A stretch of DNA of 54,534 nt from JADFRG01 sp046759305 (GCA_046759305.1 JBHIBY010000007.1:1-54534), one strand, 5' to 3'; positions 24,340 to 32,048 are shown, counted from the first letter of the stretch. Numbers and translations are program-made. Notes: generated by a model not told the origin, from the sequence alone.

Positions 24340-26681
24340 TGGCCACCCAATACTTCGGCCAGCGCATCAAGCGCAACGAAGACCCCCGACTGCTGACCGG
24401 GCAAGCTTTATTTGTCGATGATGTGAATTTACCGGGCATGCTCCACGTGGCATTCCTGAGGAGTCCCTATGCACACGCAAGAATTCGCTCGGTCGATGCA
24501 TCGAGTGCCCGGGAACACGAAGGAGTAGCAGCCGTCTACACTGCGGGAGATCTAGGCGACTACTGGTGCAACGGTCCGTTGCTGGTTTCTCCTCCGCCGG
24601 TCGAGGGAATCGTCTTCAATGAGTGCACACAACCCATCCTGGCCATGGACATGGTCAGACACCTTGGAGAACCCATCGCGGTCGTGGTGGCGGAGAGCCG
24701 CTATTTAGCGGAGGACGCGCTGGCCGATATCTTGGTCGACTACGAGCCGCTGTCCGCAGTCGTCGATCTCGAGGCAGCAGTGAAGCAAGATTCGACGATG
24801 GTACATGAGGATGTAGGCTCCAACGTGGCGGCGCACGTCGTTCAAACCATCGGGGATTACGAACAGGCAAAGGCACGTGCTCATACTGTGATCGCACGGC
24901 GCCTCACCTACGATCACGGAACCGCTGCTGCGCTCGAGAACCGCGGTGTTGTCGCCGAGTGGGATGCACGCAGCCAACGCCTGACAGTCTGGGATACGAC
25001 GCAAGCCCCCAACCCGATCCGCAATGGCTTGGCAGACATGCTCGGCCTCTCTGGGAACCAGGTGCGAGTGATCGCACCCTTCATCGGGGGCGGCTTTGGA
25101 CCCAAGATCATGATGTTCTACCCGGAGGAAATGCTCATTCCCTGGGCAGCCATGCAGCTTGGGCGTCCTGTAAAGTGGATCGAAGATCGGTCTGAGAACT
25201 TCGTGGCTACCACTCAGGAGCGCAGTCAGATCCATCAGGCCGAGATCGCGCTCTCCGAAGACGGCATGATTTTGGGCGTTCACGACACCTTTCTGCACGA
25301 TTCGGGCGCCTACGATCCATACGGGTTGACGGTTCCGCTAAACGCCCAATGCACGCTGCTAGGTCCTTACAAGATCTCCAACTACTACAGCGAATTCACG
25401 GCGGTGTTCACCAACAAGACCATAGTGACCCCCTATCGGGGTGCCGGTCGCCAGCATGGCGTGTTTGTGATTGAACGCTTGCTAGATTTGGCCGCCAAGG
25501 AGCTGGGAATCCCGAAGCACGAAATCCGTCGCAGGAACTTCATCCCGCCCGACGAGTTCCCCTATGACAACGAGATTATCTACCAGGACTTCACGAAGCT
25601 GGTGTACGACAGCGGGGACTACGAGCCCTCTCTGGACGGCGCGCTGGAAATGATCGGATACGATGAGTTTGTATCCGAAATTCAGCCAAAAGCCCGAGAG
25701 GAAGGTCGCAAAGTCGGGATCGGCGTTGTGGCCTATGTGGAGGGCACAGGCATTGGCCCATATGAAGGAGCCCGGGTCCAAGTACAGCAGAGCGGCCGGG
25801 TCTCCGTTGCGACCGGAATCGGTACGCAGGGGCAGGGGCATTTCACCAGCTATGCGCAGATCGTGGCCGAGCAACTACAGGTGGACATTGACAAGATCGA
25901 TCTCGTGACAGGCGACACCGATCAATTTCACTGGGGCACCGGGACCTTCGCCAGCCGTGGGTCTGTCGTGGCAGGCAACGCTATCAACGAAGCAGCCAAG
26001 GATGTACGCGTCAAGATCTTGAAGGCCGCCAGTGAGGAGTTGGAGGTGGCGGAGGAGGATCTTGAGCTGGTAGACGGGGAGGTGCGCGTGGTTGGCGCGC
26101 CCAGCCGTTCGATAGCTCTAGGGGATCTGGCAGCCAACGCCAATCCTCTGCGTGGGGCCGTGAAGCCTGGGACCGAGCCTGGACTGGAAGCCACCAACTA
26201 CTTCGGGCCGGAACGTGGAGCGACTGCCAATGGTGTGCACGCTATGATCGTCGAAGTCGACCCCGAAACCATGGCGGTGGATATCCAGAAGTTTGTAGTG
26301 GTGCATGATTGTGGGCGTGTGATCAACCCAATGATCCTGGACGGCCAGGTTCAAGGTGGGGTGGCGCAGGGGATCGGCAATTCGTTCTATGAGCAACTCA
26401 TTTTTGATGAAAATGGCCAGCTGCTCAATGGATCTTTCATGGACTACTTGCTCCCCACTGCATTGGATGTGCCGAACGTGAGCGTCGGTCACGTGGAAAC
26501 ACCTTCACCTTTGAACCCGCTGGGCACCAAGGGCGCTGGAGAGGCAGGAGCCATTCCGACAGGCCCGCTGTTTGCCCAGGCTTTGGAAGACGCGCTGCAG
26601 ATGGATGGACTGGAGATCCTCGAGATCCCGTTAAGCCCGAGAAGATTGTGGGAGCTTGTGCAATCTGCGCTAGGGGAATAG
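24339..26681 (+). CDS. Molybdenum hydroxylase large (molybdopterin) subunit, form II CoxL-like
   Basis: Catalytic subunit of a xanthine-oxidase-family enzyme, 780 residues. The N-terminal a/b-hammerhead domain is followed by the two molybdopterin-binding domains. Visible motifs are GGGFGPK (250-256), the active-site loop YRGAGR (366-371), GTGTFASRGSVVAGNA, GGVAQGIGNSFYEQ and GAGEAGAIPTGP with the conserved catalytic Glu735. True CO dehydrogenases carry the Cys-containing loop AYxCSFR. This protein has the form II AYRGAGR-type loop, so it should hydroxylate an organic substrate, probably an N-heterocycle or aldehyde. It is coupled to the membrane-protein gene upstream. The CoxM/CoxS partners are the first two genes of the operon. 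Confidence 0.93.
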   Translation: MATQYFGQRIKRNEDPRLLTGQALFVDDVNLPGMLHVAFLRSPYAHARIRSVDASSAREHEGVAAVYTAGDLGDYWCNGPLLVSPPPVEGIVFNECTQPILAMDMVRHLGEPIAVVVAESRYLAEDALADILVDYEPLSAVVDLEAAVKQDSTMVHEDVGSNVAAHVVQTIGDYEQAKARAHTVIARRLTYDHGTAAALENRGVVAEWDARSQRLTVWDTTQAPNPIRNGLADMLGLSGNQVRVIAPFIGGGFGPKIMMFYPEEMLIPWAAMQLGRPVKWIEDRSENFVATTQERSQIHQAEIALSEDGMILGVHDTFLHDSGAYDPYGLTVPLNAQCTLLGPYKISNYYSEFTAVFTNKTIVTPYRGAGRQHGVFVIERLLDLAAKELGIPKHEIRRRNFIPPDEFPYDNEIIYQDFTKLVYDSGDYEPSLDGALEMIGYDEFVSEIQPKAREEGRKVGIGVVAYVEGTGIGPYEGARVQVQQSGRVSVATGIGTQGQGHFTSYAQIVAEQLQVDIDKIDLVTGDTDQFHWGTGTFASRGSVVAGNAINEAAKDVRVKILKAASEELEVAEEDLELVDGEVRVVGAPSRSIALGDLAANANPLRGAVKPGTEPGLEATNYFGPERGATANGVHAMIVEVDPETMAVDIQKFVVVHDCGRVINPMILDGQVQGGVAQGIGNSFYEQLIFDENGQLLNGSFMDYLLPTALDVPNVSVGHVETPSPLNPLGTKGAGEAGAIPTGPLFAQALEDALQMDGLEILEIPLSPRRLWELVQSALGE

Positions 26682-26725
26682 GTAGACTGCACCTCCCAGC
26701 CTAAGCTCCGAGCGCAGGCCGGGGC

Positions 26726-26740
26726 GAAGCCCGAGGGGCT
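26726..26740 (+). terminator. Weak hairpin in the gap before the NmrA gene
   Basis: AAGCCC (26726-26731) pairs with GGGCTT (26735-26740) around a 3-nt loop, followed by TAA rather than a T-run. It could attenuate transcription of the last three genes. The gap 26682-26834 has no coding sequence that I can support. Confidence 0.25.
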
Positions 26741-26834
26741 TTAACCGCTGGCTCGATAGTGATTTCCGAGGAAGCCACGCACATTCCACCAACCCCAAAG
26801 GTTCAGGATATAGCCAAATGGTGGGGCAACAGAA

Positions 26835-27695
26835 ATGATCCTAGTTACAGGAGCGGGTGGCAAGACTGGCCGGGCGGTGATCGAAGCCCTGGTTGCTCGG
26901 AAAGTGCCGGTTCGTGCTCTTGTTCGCCAGCCCGCACAAATAGAGGCAGCCAAGGCCAATGGAGCCGTCGAAGTTGAGGTTGGTGATCTTCTGGATCTCG
27001 ATTCCTTAGAACCAATCTTTGCCGGAATGCGTGCGGTGTACCACATCGGTCCTAACGCTCACCCTGCGGAAGAAGAGATTGGTAACAACGCGATCTCATC
27101 CGCGCATGCAGCGGAAGTAGCCCACTTCGTGATGCATTCAGTGTTACATCCCCAAATTCATGCCATGCCACACCATTGGAGCAAACTCCTGGTTGAGGAG
27201 CGGCTGATCGAATCGAACATGGGATTCACGATCCTACAGCCTGCTAGCTACATGCAGAATGTTCAGGGAGCGTGGGATTCGATCGTGCAAGGGAGCTACC
27301 CGGTTCCCTATCCGACGGACGTGCGATTTAGCCCGGTCGATTTGAAAGATATTGCAGAACTAGCGTCGCAAATCCTCAGCTCGCCGGGCTATGAAGGGGC
27401 AATCTATGAACTGGCCGGACCGGAGCTACTGACGCCTGAGCAAATGGCGCGTCAGATGGCAGAGGTAGTTGGTAGCCCTGTGAAGGCGGTGGAGATCTCT
27501 CATGATCAGTGGCGGCGAGACACTAAGCTGGACCCGGAGCGTGCCGAGATACTTCTCAACATGTTTGAGTACTACTCCGAACACGGATATTGGGGGAACC
27601 CACGCGTGCTGGCCGGCTTGCTCGGTCGGGAGCCAACCACCTTTCAACAGTATCTTCGAAGAGAATTCGTGAGGGAGCCGACTGGTGGCAAGTGA
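26835..27695 (+). CDS. NmrA-like NAD(P)-binding protein (atypical SDR)
   Basis: 286 residues with an N-terminal Rossmann motif ILVTGAGGKTGRAVIEAL and VRALVRQPAQ, which suits NADP binding, then GDLLDLDSL, and the later TILQPASYMQN and VDLKDIAELA blocks of the NmrA/QOR2-like atypical short-chain dehydrogenases. The classical catalytic Tyr-x-x-x-Lys is absent, as is usual in NmrA-like redox sensors. The role could be redox sensing or reduction of a pathway intermediate. ATG 26835 is the first codon of the Rossmann strand. The 3' end overlaps the amidohydrolase start by 11 bp. Confidence 0.85.
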   Translation: MILVTGAGGKTGRAVIEALVARKVPVRALVRQPAQIEAAKANGAVEVEVGDLLDLDSLEPIFAGMRAVYHIGPNAHPAEEEIGNNAISSAHAAEVAHFVMHSVLHPQIHAMPHHWSKLLVEERLIESNMGFTILQPASYMQNVQGAWDSIVQGSYPVPYPTDVRFSPVDLKDIAELASQILSSPGYEGAIYELAGPELLTPEQMARQMAEVVGSPVKAVEISHDQWRRDTKLDPERAEILLNMFEYYSEHGYWGNPRVLAGLLGREPTTFQQYLRREFVREPTGGK

Positions 27696-28902
27696 GTTGG
27701 ACATTCTGATTAGAGGCTGTCGACTGCGCAATCGCCCGGGTGAGACGGTCGATATCGGAATTGGCGAGGGTCGGATACAGGCCATTAGCAGTGAACTTGA
27801 CAACACCGCTGTGACAACAATCGAGGCCCAAGGAAATTTGGCCACCGAATCGTTCGTCAACCCGCATCTTCACCTGGACAAGGTCTTTACCCTGACCATG
27901 CTTGACGACGCGGCTATGCTCGACTACCACGGCGACTCGATGGGTAAGGCCATGACAGCTATCGAACGCGCATCTAAGGTAAAGGAAAACTACGAGCAAG
28001 ACTGGATCCTCGAAAACGTACGCACCGCACTGCGCTGGGCTGCTCAGAATGGGAACACGCATATTCGAGCGTTCGCGGATGTTGACAGCAAGGCGAAATT
28101 GGAGGGGGTCAAGGCACTCATTCAGGCGCGACAAGAGTTCAAAGGCAAGGTTGAGCTGCAGGTGGTGGCGTTTCCACAGGATGGCGTTGTCCGTGAGCCG
28201 GGAGCTGCTCAATTAATCCGTGAAGCCATGGAGCTTGGGGCAGATCTGGTAGGCGGAATCCCATGGATCGAATACTCAGACGAAGATGCCAAGGGCCATA
28301 TCGACCAGATGTTTGCCATTGCGGTGGAATTCGAAGCGGGGGTTTCGATGTTGGTTGACGACGCCGGGGATCCGGGCTTGCGAACATTGGAAATGATGGC
28401 CCTGAAGACACTCGAGACCGGCTTGCAGGGTAGAGTTCTTGCCCACCACGCCCGCGCCATGGCGCTCTACCCCAAGCCATACTTTCAGAAACTGGCGGCT
28501 TTGCTTCAAAATGCTCAGATTGCGGTTGTTTCCGATCCCCACACTGGCCCACTGCATGCACGAGTGACCGAACTGCGTCAGGAGAACGTGTTGGTCTGTC
28601 TGGGACAAGACGATATCTCGGACGCTTACTATCCCTATGGCCAGAACAATATGCTCGAGGTAGCGTTCCTGGCTTCCCACCTGTTATGGATGACAACTCG
28701 GGAGGACATGGAGGTTCTCTACGATATGGTCACCATCAACGCGGCCACTGCTATGGGGATCGAACAGCATTCCCTGGAGGTCGGTTCCCCTGCAAATCTG
28801 GTGGTGCTCCGGCAGCCGGATGTGCTCGGGGCGCTACGGTTCCATCAACCTCCCATGGCTGTCATCAGCGGTGGAGCATTGCTCGAGGATTCGAGCGAGT
28901 AA
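27685..28902 (+). CDS. Cytosine-deaminase-like amidohydrolase with substituted metal site
   Basis: 405 residues of the amidohydrolase superfamily, CodA/AtzC branch. The beta-barrel HxH metal pair is present (NPHLHLDK, His61 and His63), as are AHHARAM (His255) and LGQDDISD (Asp309), matching CodA His246 and Asp313. Where CodA has VHCDEIDD with metal ligand His214 and catalytic Glu217, this protein reads MLVDDAGD, giving Leu223 and Asp226. The fold and family are clear, but the activity may differ from cytosine deamination. GTG 27685 overlaps the NmrA gene. TTG 27697 is an alternative. The context suggests action on a heterocycle or ureide. Confidence 0.85.
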   Translation: MASELDILIRGCRLRNRPGETVDIGIGEGRIQAISSELDNTAVTTIEAQGNLATESFVNPHLHLDKVFTLTMLDDAAMLDYHGDSMGKAMTAIERASKVKENYEQDWILENVRTALRWAAQNGNTHIRAFADVDSKAKLEGVKALIQARQEFKGKVELQVVAFPQDGVVREPGAAQLIREAMELGADLVGGIPWIEYSDEDAKGHIDQMFAIAVEFEAGVSMLVDDAGDPGLRTLEMMALKTLETGLQGRVLAHHARAMALYPKPYFQKLAALLQNAQIAVVSDPHTGPLHARVTELRQENVLVCLGQDDISDAYYPYGQNNMLEVAFLASHLLWMTTREDMEVLYDMVTINAATAMGIEQHSLEVGSPANLVVLRQPDVLGALRFHQPPMAVISGGALLEDSSE

Positions 28903-28909
28903 GCAGATT

Positions 28910-29788
28910 ATGGTCCGCCTGCAGGGCGAGCTGATTGCCCCGAGGGCGCTCGAGTGGCTGGCCTCAGCCTCTAATCCACGTATTCACAGCCTTTATCGAC
29001 AATCGGTCAACCTCATCGATCCACGACAAGATCTTTTGTCAATCGTGCTGCCAGATCTTGGCGCTGGCCCATTTGCAGTTGTTGCTTCTCCGGGTGAGAG
29101 GTCCTTCAAGGGTTTCGATACGCTGAACCCAGAGAACCAGGTGATCATCCGTGGGTACAGCATTAAGCTCGGACACATCCACATCGACTGGGAGGGTGCA
29201 GAGAATTGGCAACCGCGTCCGAACTGGCTGCAGTTCGGGGAAGAGCTGAATGAAACTCGGATTTCACAGCTTATGATTCTGCTCCAGCAATTCGCCCCGC
29301 AAAATAGCTTTGCCCCATTAGCGGATGACTCGCTGCCGGAGCCTGATCAGACATTCCAGTCGAAGGCAATGCACGCGGCAGCCGGCCCGGCTAAGCAGCT
29401 GCAGGCCAGCCTAGGTGATGGCAATCTGGGTGGAGTAGAGTGGGCTGTAGAGCGACTAGCTGGATTAGGTGGGGGGGTGACGCCATCCGGAGATGACTAT
29501 CTGCAGGGAGCTATTCATGCGCTGTGGTCTAGGGTGGACAAAGAGCAAGCCTGGTCGATCAGCAGGGTGATCGTGGGCGCGGCTGTCCCGCGTACGAACG
29601 CTATCTCCGGCGCGTGGCTCAAGGCGGCCGCTCGGGGAGAAGCCGGAAGTGATTGGCACCTGTTGGTCGAAGCCTTGACAGTGAACCGAGGGTTGGATGA
29701 AGTGGTGATCCAGCTGATCCTTCGCGGACACACCTCTGGGGCGGATGCCCTGGCTGGGTTCCTCTCGACCCTGCCCGCACTACGATGA
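28910..29788 (+). CDS. DUF2877 protein (YlbF-like, oxamate carbamoyltransferase subunit-like)
   Basis: 292 residues. The C-terminal half carries the DUF2877 signature GLGGGVTPSGDDYLQGAI and the later LRGHTSGADALAGFL, as in E. coli YlbF (about 271 residues). The N-terminal half is a beta-rich domain (LSIVLPDLGAGPFAVVAS). It completes the FdrA/YlbE/YlbF trio, though separated from its partners by six genes. The frame is open to 28820 inside the amidohydrolase gene. ATG 28910, 7 bp after that stop, is chosen. Its stop overlaps the start of a short CoxG-like fragment. Confidence 0.9.
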   Translation: MVRLQGELIAPRALEWLASASNPRIHSLYRQSVNLIDPRQDLLSIVLPDLGAGPFAVVASPGERSFKGFDTLNPENQVIIRGYSIKLGHIHIDWEGAENWQPRPNWLQFGEELNETRISQLMILLQQFAPQNSFAPLADDSLPEPDQTFQSKAMHAAAGPAKQLQASLGDGNLGGVEWAVERLAGLGGGVTPSGDDYLQGAIHALWSRVDKEQAWSISRVIVGAAVPRTNAISGAWLKAAARGEAGSDWHLLVEALTVNRGLDEVVIQLILRGHTSGADALAGFLSTLPALR

Positions 29789-29862
29789 AGCTTCCGGGCG
29801 AGGTCGAGACGAGAGTGGATATATCAGCTGATGCTTCCAGGCGAGGTCAAGGCGATGGTTGA
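29785..29862 (+). pseudogene. Possible CoxG-like N-terminal remnant
   Basis: ATG 29785 overlaps the DUF2877 stop (ATGA), and the frame opens MKLPGEVETRVDISAD, recalling the CoxG start MKLEGEVTIQAD at 13702. It stops after 25 residues. It lies inside the 43-bp tandem repeat. Either a coxG copy was lost here and its start then duplicated, or the resemblance is chance over seven residues. Confidence 0.25.
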
Positions 29863-29915
29863 GAATTCAGATGAAGCAATCGGGCGATGGCGCGGAGCGA
29901 GTGGTACTCTCAGTT
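29787..29915 (+). repeat. Three-copy 43-bp degenerate tandem repeat after the DUF2877 gene
   Basis: Units at 29787-29829, 29830-29872 and 29873-29915. Aligned by eye, the second and third match the first at roughly three quarters and two thirds of positions. Shared words are GAAGC/GATGC, CGGGCGA and a terminal TCAG. The remainder of the 29789-30015 gap holds only the terminator at 29961-29980. Confidence 0.55.
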
Positions 29916-29960
29916 GGTGGTCGCAGAAGCACTCGAGTCGGTCGATCGATGTAAATGAAA

Positions 29961-29980
29961 AGCGGCCTGTCGAGGCCGCT
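29961..29980. terminator. Terminator hairpin between convergent units
   Basis: AGCGGCCT (29961-29968), loop GTCG, AGGCCGCT (29973-29980): a perfect 8-bp stem. It lies between the end of the catabolic series and the convergent small membrane-protein gene. The flanks are only mildly T-rich on the plus strand and T-rich on the minus strand (complement of AAATGAAA). Confidence 0.6.
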
Positions 29981-30015
29981 CTGTCATTCGATGCAAATCA
30001 ATACCAATCGTCTAG

Positions 30016-30255
30016 CTATCTGTAGTTGCTGTTCACGGGCACAGGGCTGGGCTGCAGTTTCCCGGCGCTTCGCTCTTCCGTTTCTTCTCGCATCCGCTCG
30101 AGGATCTCATCGTCGGGGATGAACGGATAAGAGGTCATGCGAAGCATGTTGAGCGGTCGCTTTGGTTGCTTGTGGATCTTGATGAGAAGGTCCACGAGGG
30201 CCCAGCCGAAGCCGGCGATCAGTACTCCGTAGACTACATATCCTAGAATTTCCAT
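30016..30255 (-). CDS. Small membrane protein, 79 aa
   Basis: One N-terminal transmembrane helix (YVVYGVLIAGFGWALVDLLI) followed by a basic then acidic cytoplasmic tail with FIPDDEILERMREETEER. No family was recognised. AAAGGAA precedes the ATG at proper spacing, and codon use matches its neighbours, so it is likely real. It is a lone gene between two terminators, converging on the catabolic operon. Confidence 0.6.
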   Translation of the reverse strand: MEILGYVVYGVLIAGFGWALVDLLIKIHKQPKRPLNMLRMTSYPFIPDDEILERMREETEERSAGKLQPSPVPVNSNYR

Positions 30256-30404
30256 CTCTAATTCCTTTCCGGATTCCCCTTCCGGTCGCTCGTGTTACTT
30301 AGACCGATTATTGCACCGAACTCTTACGTTGCGGTTAATCTGTAAGCCGTGTGTAAGATGAGTATTTGGAGAGTGTTAGCGCTGATTCAGGCGCCATTAA
30401 CGCG

Positions 30405-30433
30405 AAAGAGCCGGGTTGAGAGCCCGGCTCTTT
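30405..30433. terminator. Bidirectional terminator after the permease gene
   Basis: An 11-bp perfect stem, AAAGAGCCGGG (30405-30415) with CCCGGCTCTTT (30423-30433), and a 7-nt loop. It lies 18 bp beyond the permease stop on the minus strand. The A/T ends of the stem supply a short U-tract in either direction. Confidence 0.75.
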
Positions 30434-30450
30434 CTTCGTATCGAGGAATT

Positions 30451-31848
30451 TCAATCTGCGGCTGAGGTCGCTTCCATTGGCACCTCTGCTGCCTTTGGCG
30501 GTGCGAAGATCAAGAAGATCGCGTTCATGAGTATGCCGAGCACGGCCGCAGTTGCGATCGCGGGTAGACCATCAGGGAACACTTCGCCGACGGACACGGG
30601 GATGAATCCGCCAAAGCCGATATTTCCCCCGATGCCGACCACCATGATGGTGGCACCCACCGCAAGGTTGCGAGGATTGAACATACTGACGTTGTGCTCC
30701 TGCATCAACGCGATACCCTGCATACCGATCACTCCGAACAGATAGATCGATAAGCCCCCAGTCACAGCCAGCGGCACCATAGCTACCAGGGCGGCCAGCT
30801 TACCTACGAAGCCAAGCAGGATAGAGATCACGCCTGCGGCCAGCAGTGCTGGGCCGGAGTAATTGCGCGTGATCGCCATCAGTGAGTTGTTCTCACCATA
30901 GTTAGTGCCAGCGGTCGCTCCTAGGAGCCCGTTGATGGAGTCGCCTATGCCGTCGAACACCAGATTCCAGCCGATGTACTTATCCAGCCCATACTTCGGC
31001 TTGCTGGTCTCTTCGGCGAAACGATCTACATAGAGGCTGATCTGGTAGAGATGCGCCGTCGATTCAGGGATGGTAGCGATCGCCATGATGGAAACGCTCA
31101 CAATCGCAACCACGAGATATTGACTCGATGCGTTCCACGGGAATGTGAAATGCGGCATCGCGAACCATGCCGCGTCCACGACGCCTGCTGTATTCACTGA
31201 TCCCGAGTCGACGACAGCGGAGAAGATGATTCCTGCAATCGCCCCCAGCAATACCGGTAGCATTCCGATAAAGCCGCGGCCCTGCAGATACACCGAGAAC
31301 AGCACCGTGATGAGCAACGCAAACAGCGCCACCAACCAGTTGGCATTCGCCAGGTCCAGTGCTGCAAACGCCAGGCCGAAGCCGATGATCGCTGCAACTG
31401 ATCCTGTCACCACCGGCGGTAGCACCTTGTCGACCGCCTCCTTGCCTACTGCCCGGATCACGAAGCCCACGATGACGTTCAGGATGCCGGTGACGACGAT
31501 CCCGGCCTGCATGGTGCTGAGCACTTCGTCGGGAAGTGGCACACCGAATGTCGGTAGCTCGCCGGTCATCGAGACTGCGACCGCTAGATAAGCGGCGATG
31601 TAGCTAAAGCTAGAGCCGTAGAACAGCGGAATGAAGCTCCCGATGCGATTCTTCGACAGGAGCAGCGCCACGATGGTCGAAACGCCCGAGGCTAACAAGA
31701 CCGTGCCGACGTGGAACCCGGTAAACGCGGCCACAAACACAGTGGCCGGGAACATCGTCAGTACATGCTGAAATCCAAGCAGCACCAGTCGGCCCCACGG
31801 TGGGCGATCGTTGGGAAGATAGCCCTTGATTGTTCCTTGAGTTGCCAT
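30451..31848 (-). CDS. NCS2 (NAT) family nucleobase permease, UraA-like
   Basis: A polytopic transporter of 465 residues with about 14 hydrophobic segments. The opening LVLLGFQHVLTMFPATVFVA is typical of UraA/xanthine permeases. The substrate-site blocks IPESTAHLYQIS and ATAGTNYGENNSLMAITR correspond to the UraA helix 8 and helix 10 motifs, and the Glu in each is conserved, the second matching UraA GENIGVLAITR. Uracil or a related pyrimidine/purine is the likely cargo. AGGAGG precedes the ATG. The leader contains an intrinsic terminator and other pairings (31952-32048), so expression is probably attenuated. It likely feeds the molybdenum hydroxylase pathway opposite. Confidence 0.92.
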   Translation of the reverse strand: MATQGTIKGYLPNDRPPWGRLVLLGFQHVLTMFPATVFVAAFTGFHVGTVLLASGVSTIVALLLSKNRIGSFIPLFYGSSFSYIAAYLAVAVSMTGELPTFGVPLPDEVLSTMQAGIVVTGILNVIVGFVIRAVGKEAVDKVLPPVVTGSVAAIIGFGLAFAALDLANANWLVALFALLITVLFSVYLQGRGFIGMLPVLLGAIAGIIFSAVVDSGSVNTAGVVDAAWFAMPHFTFPWNASSQYLVVAIVSVSIMAIATIPESTAHLYQISLYVDRFAEETSKPKYGLDKYIGWNLVFDGIGDSINGLLGATAGTNYGENNSLMAITRNYSGPALLAAGVISILLGFVGKLAALVAMVPLAVTGGLSIYLFGVIGMQGIALMQEHNVSMFNPRNLAVGATIMVVGIGGNIGFGGFIPVSVGEVFPDGLPAIATAAVLGILMNAIFLIFAPPKAAEVPMEATSAAD

Positions 31849-31951
31849 ACAGAAATCCTCCTAGTTCCAAATAAGATCGAGATGCCCAAGATTCGGGCTT
31901 GGGACCCCCAATTTGCTATTTTTGTTTTCGCACGCACCTCCTTTCGAGAAT

Positions 31952-31979
31952 AAAAAATCGCCTCCACTATTCTGGAGGC
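31952..31979 (-). terminator. Intrinsic terminator inside the permease leader
   Basis: On the minus strand GCCTCCA (31979-31973), loop GAATAG, TGGAGGC (31966-31960), then GA and six T (31957-31952). It is a textbook terminator 104-131 nt before the permease ATG. It may end readthrough from the MoxR gene or act as a regulated attenuator. Confidence 0.8.
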
Positions 31980-31982
31980 ACT

Positions 31983-32048
31983 ACACCAACAAGGCGCTCA
32001 CCCGAAATTACCATCGAAAAGGTAAGGAAGGTGTCAATCACGAGCGCC
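31983..32048 (-). promoter_or_regulatory. Candidate structured leader RNA (riboswitch-like) of the nucleobase permease
   Basis: Read on the minus strand: GGCGCUC (32048-32042) pairs with GAGCGCC (31999-31993), enclosing a hairpin UUACC/GGUAA (32025-32021 with 32012-32008). ACACC inside the outer stem (32034-32030) complements GGUGU just outside it (31987-31983), which would form a pseudoknot. The terminator at 31952-31979 follows after three bases. No known riboswitch class was recognised. A competing reading is a promoter -35 TTGACA at 32037-32032 on the same strand, with a poor -10. Confidence 0.4.

Noticed and set aside
24705..25298. 197-aa minus-strand ORF
   Set aside because: It is a shadow of the molybdopterin subunit gene with no recognisable domain.
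24339..26681. Aerobic carbon monoxide dehydrogenase (true CoxL)
   Set aside because: The active-site loop is YRGAGR, not the Cys-containing AYxCSFR of form I CO dehydrogenase, and no coxE/coxF or canonical coxMSL order is present.
32032..32037. TTGACA as the -35 of the permease promoter
   Set aside because: Spacings of 17-19 bp give only ATGGTA- or TGGTAA-like -10 boxes. It is kept only as an alternative to the structured-RNA reading.
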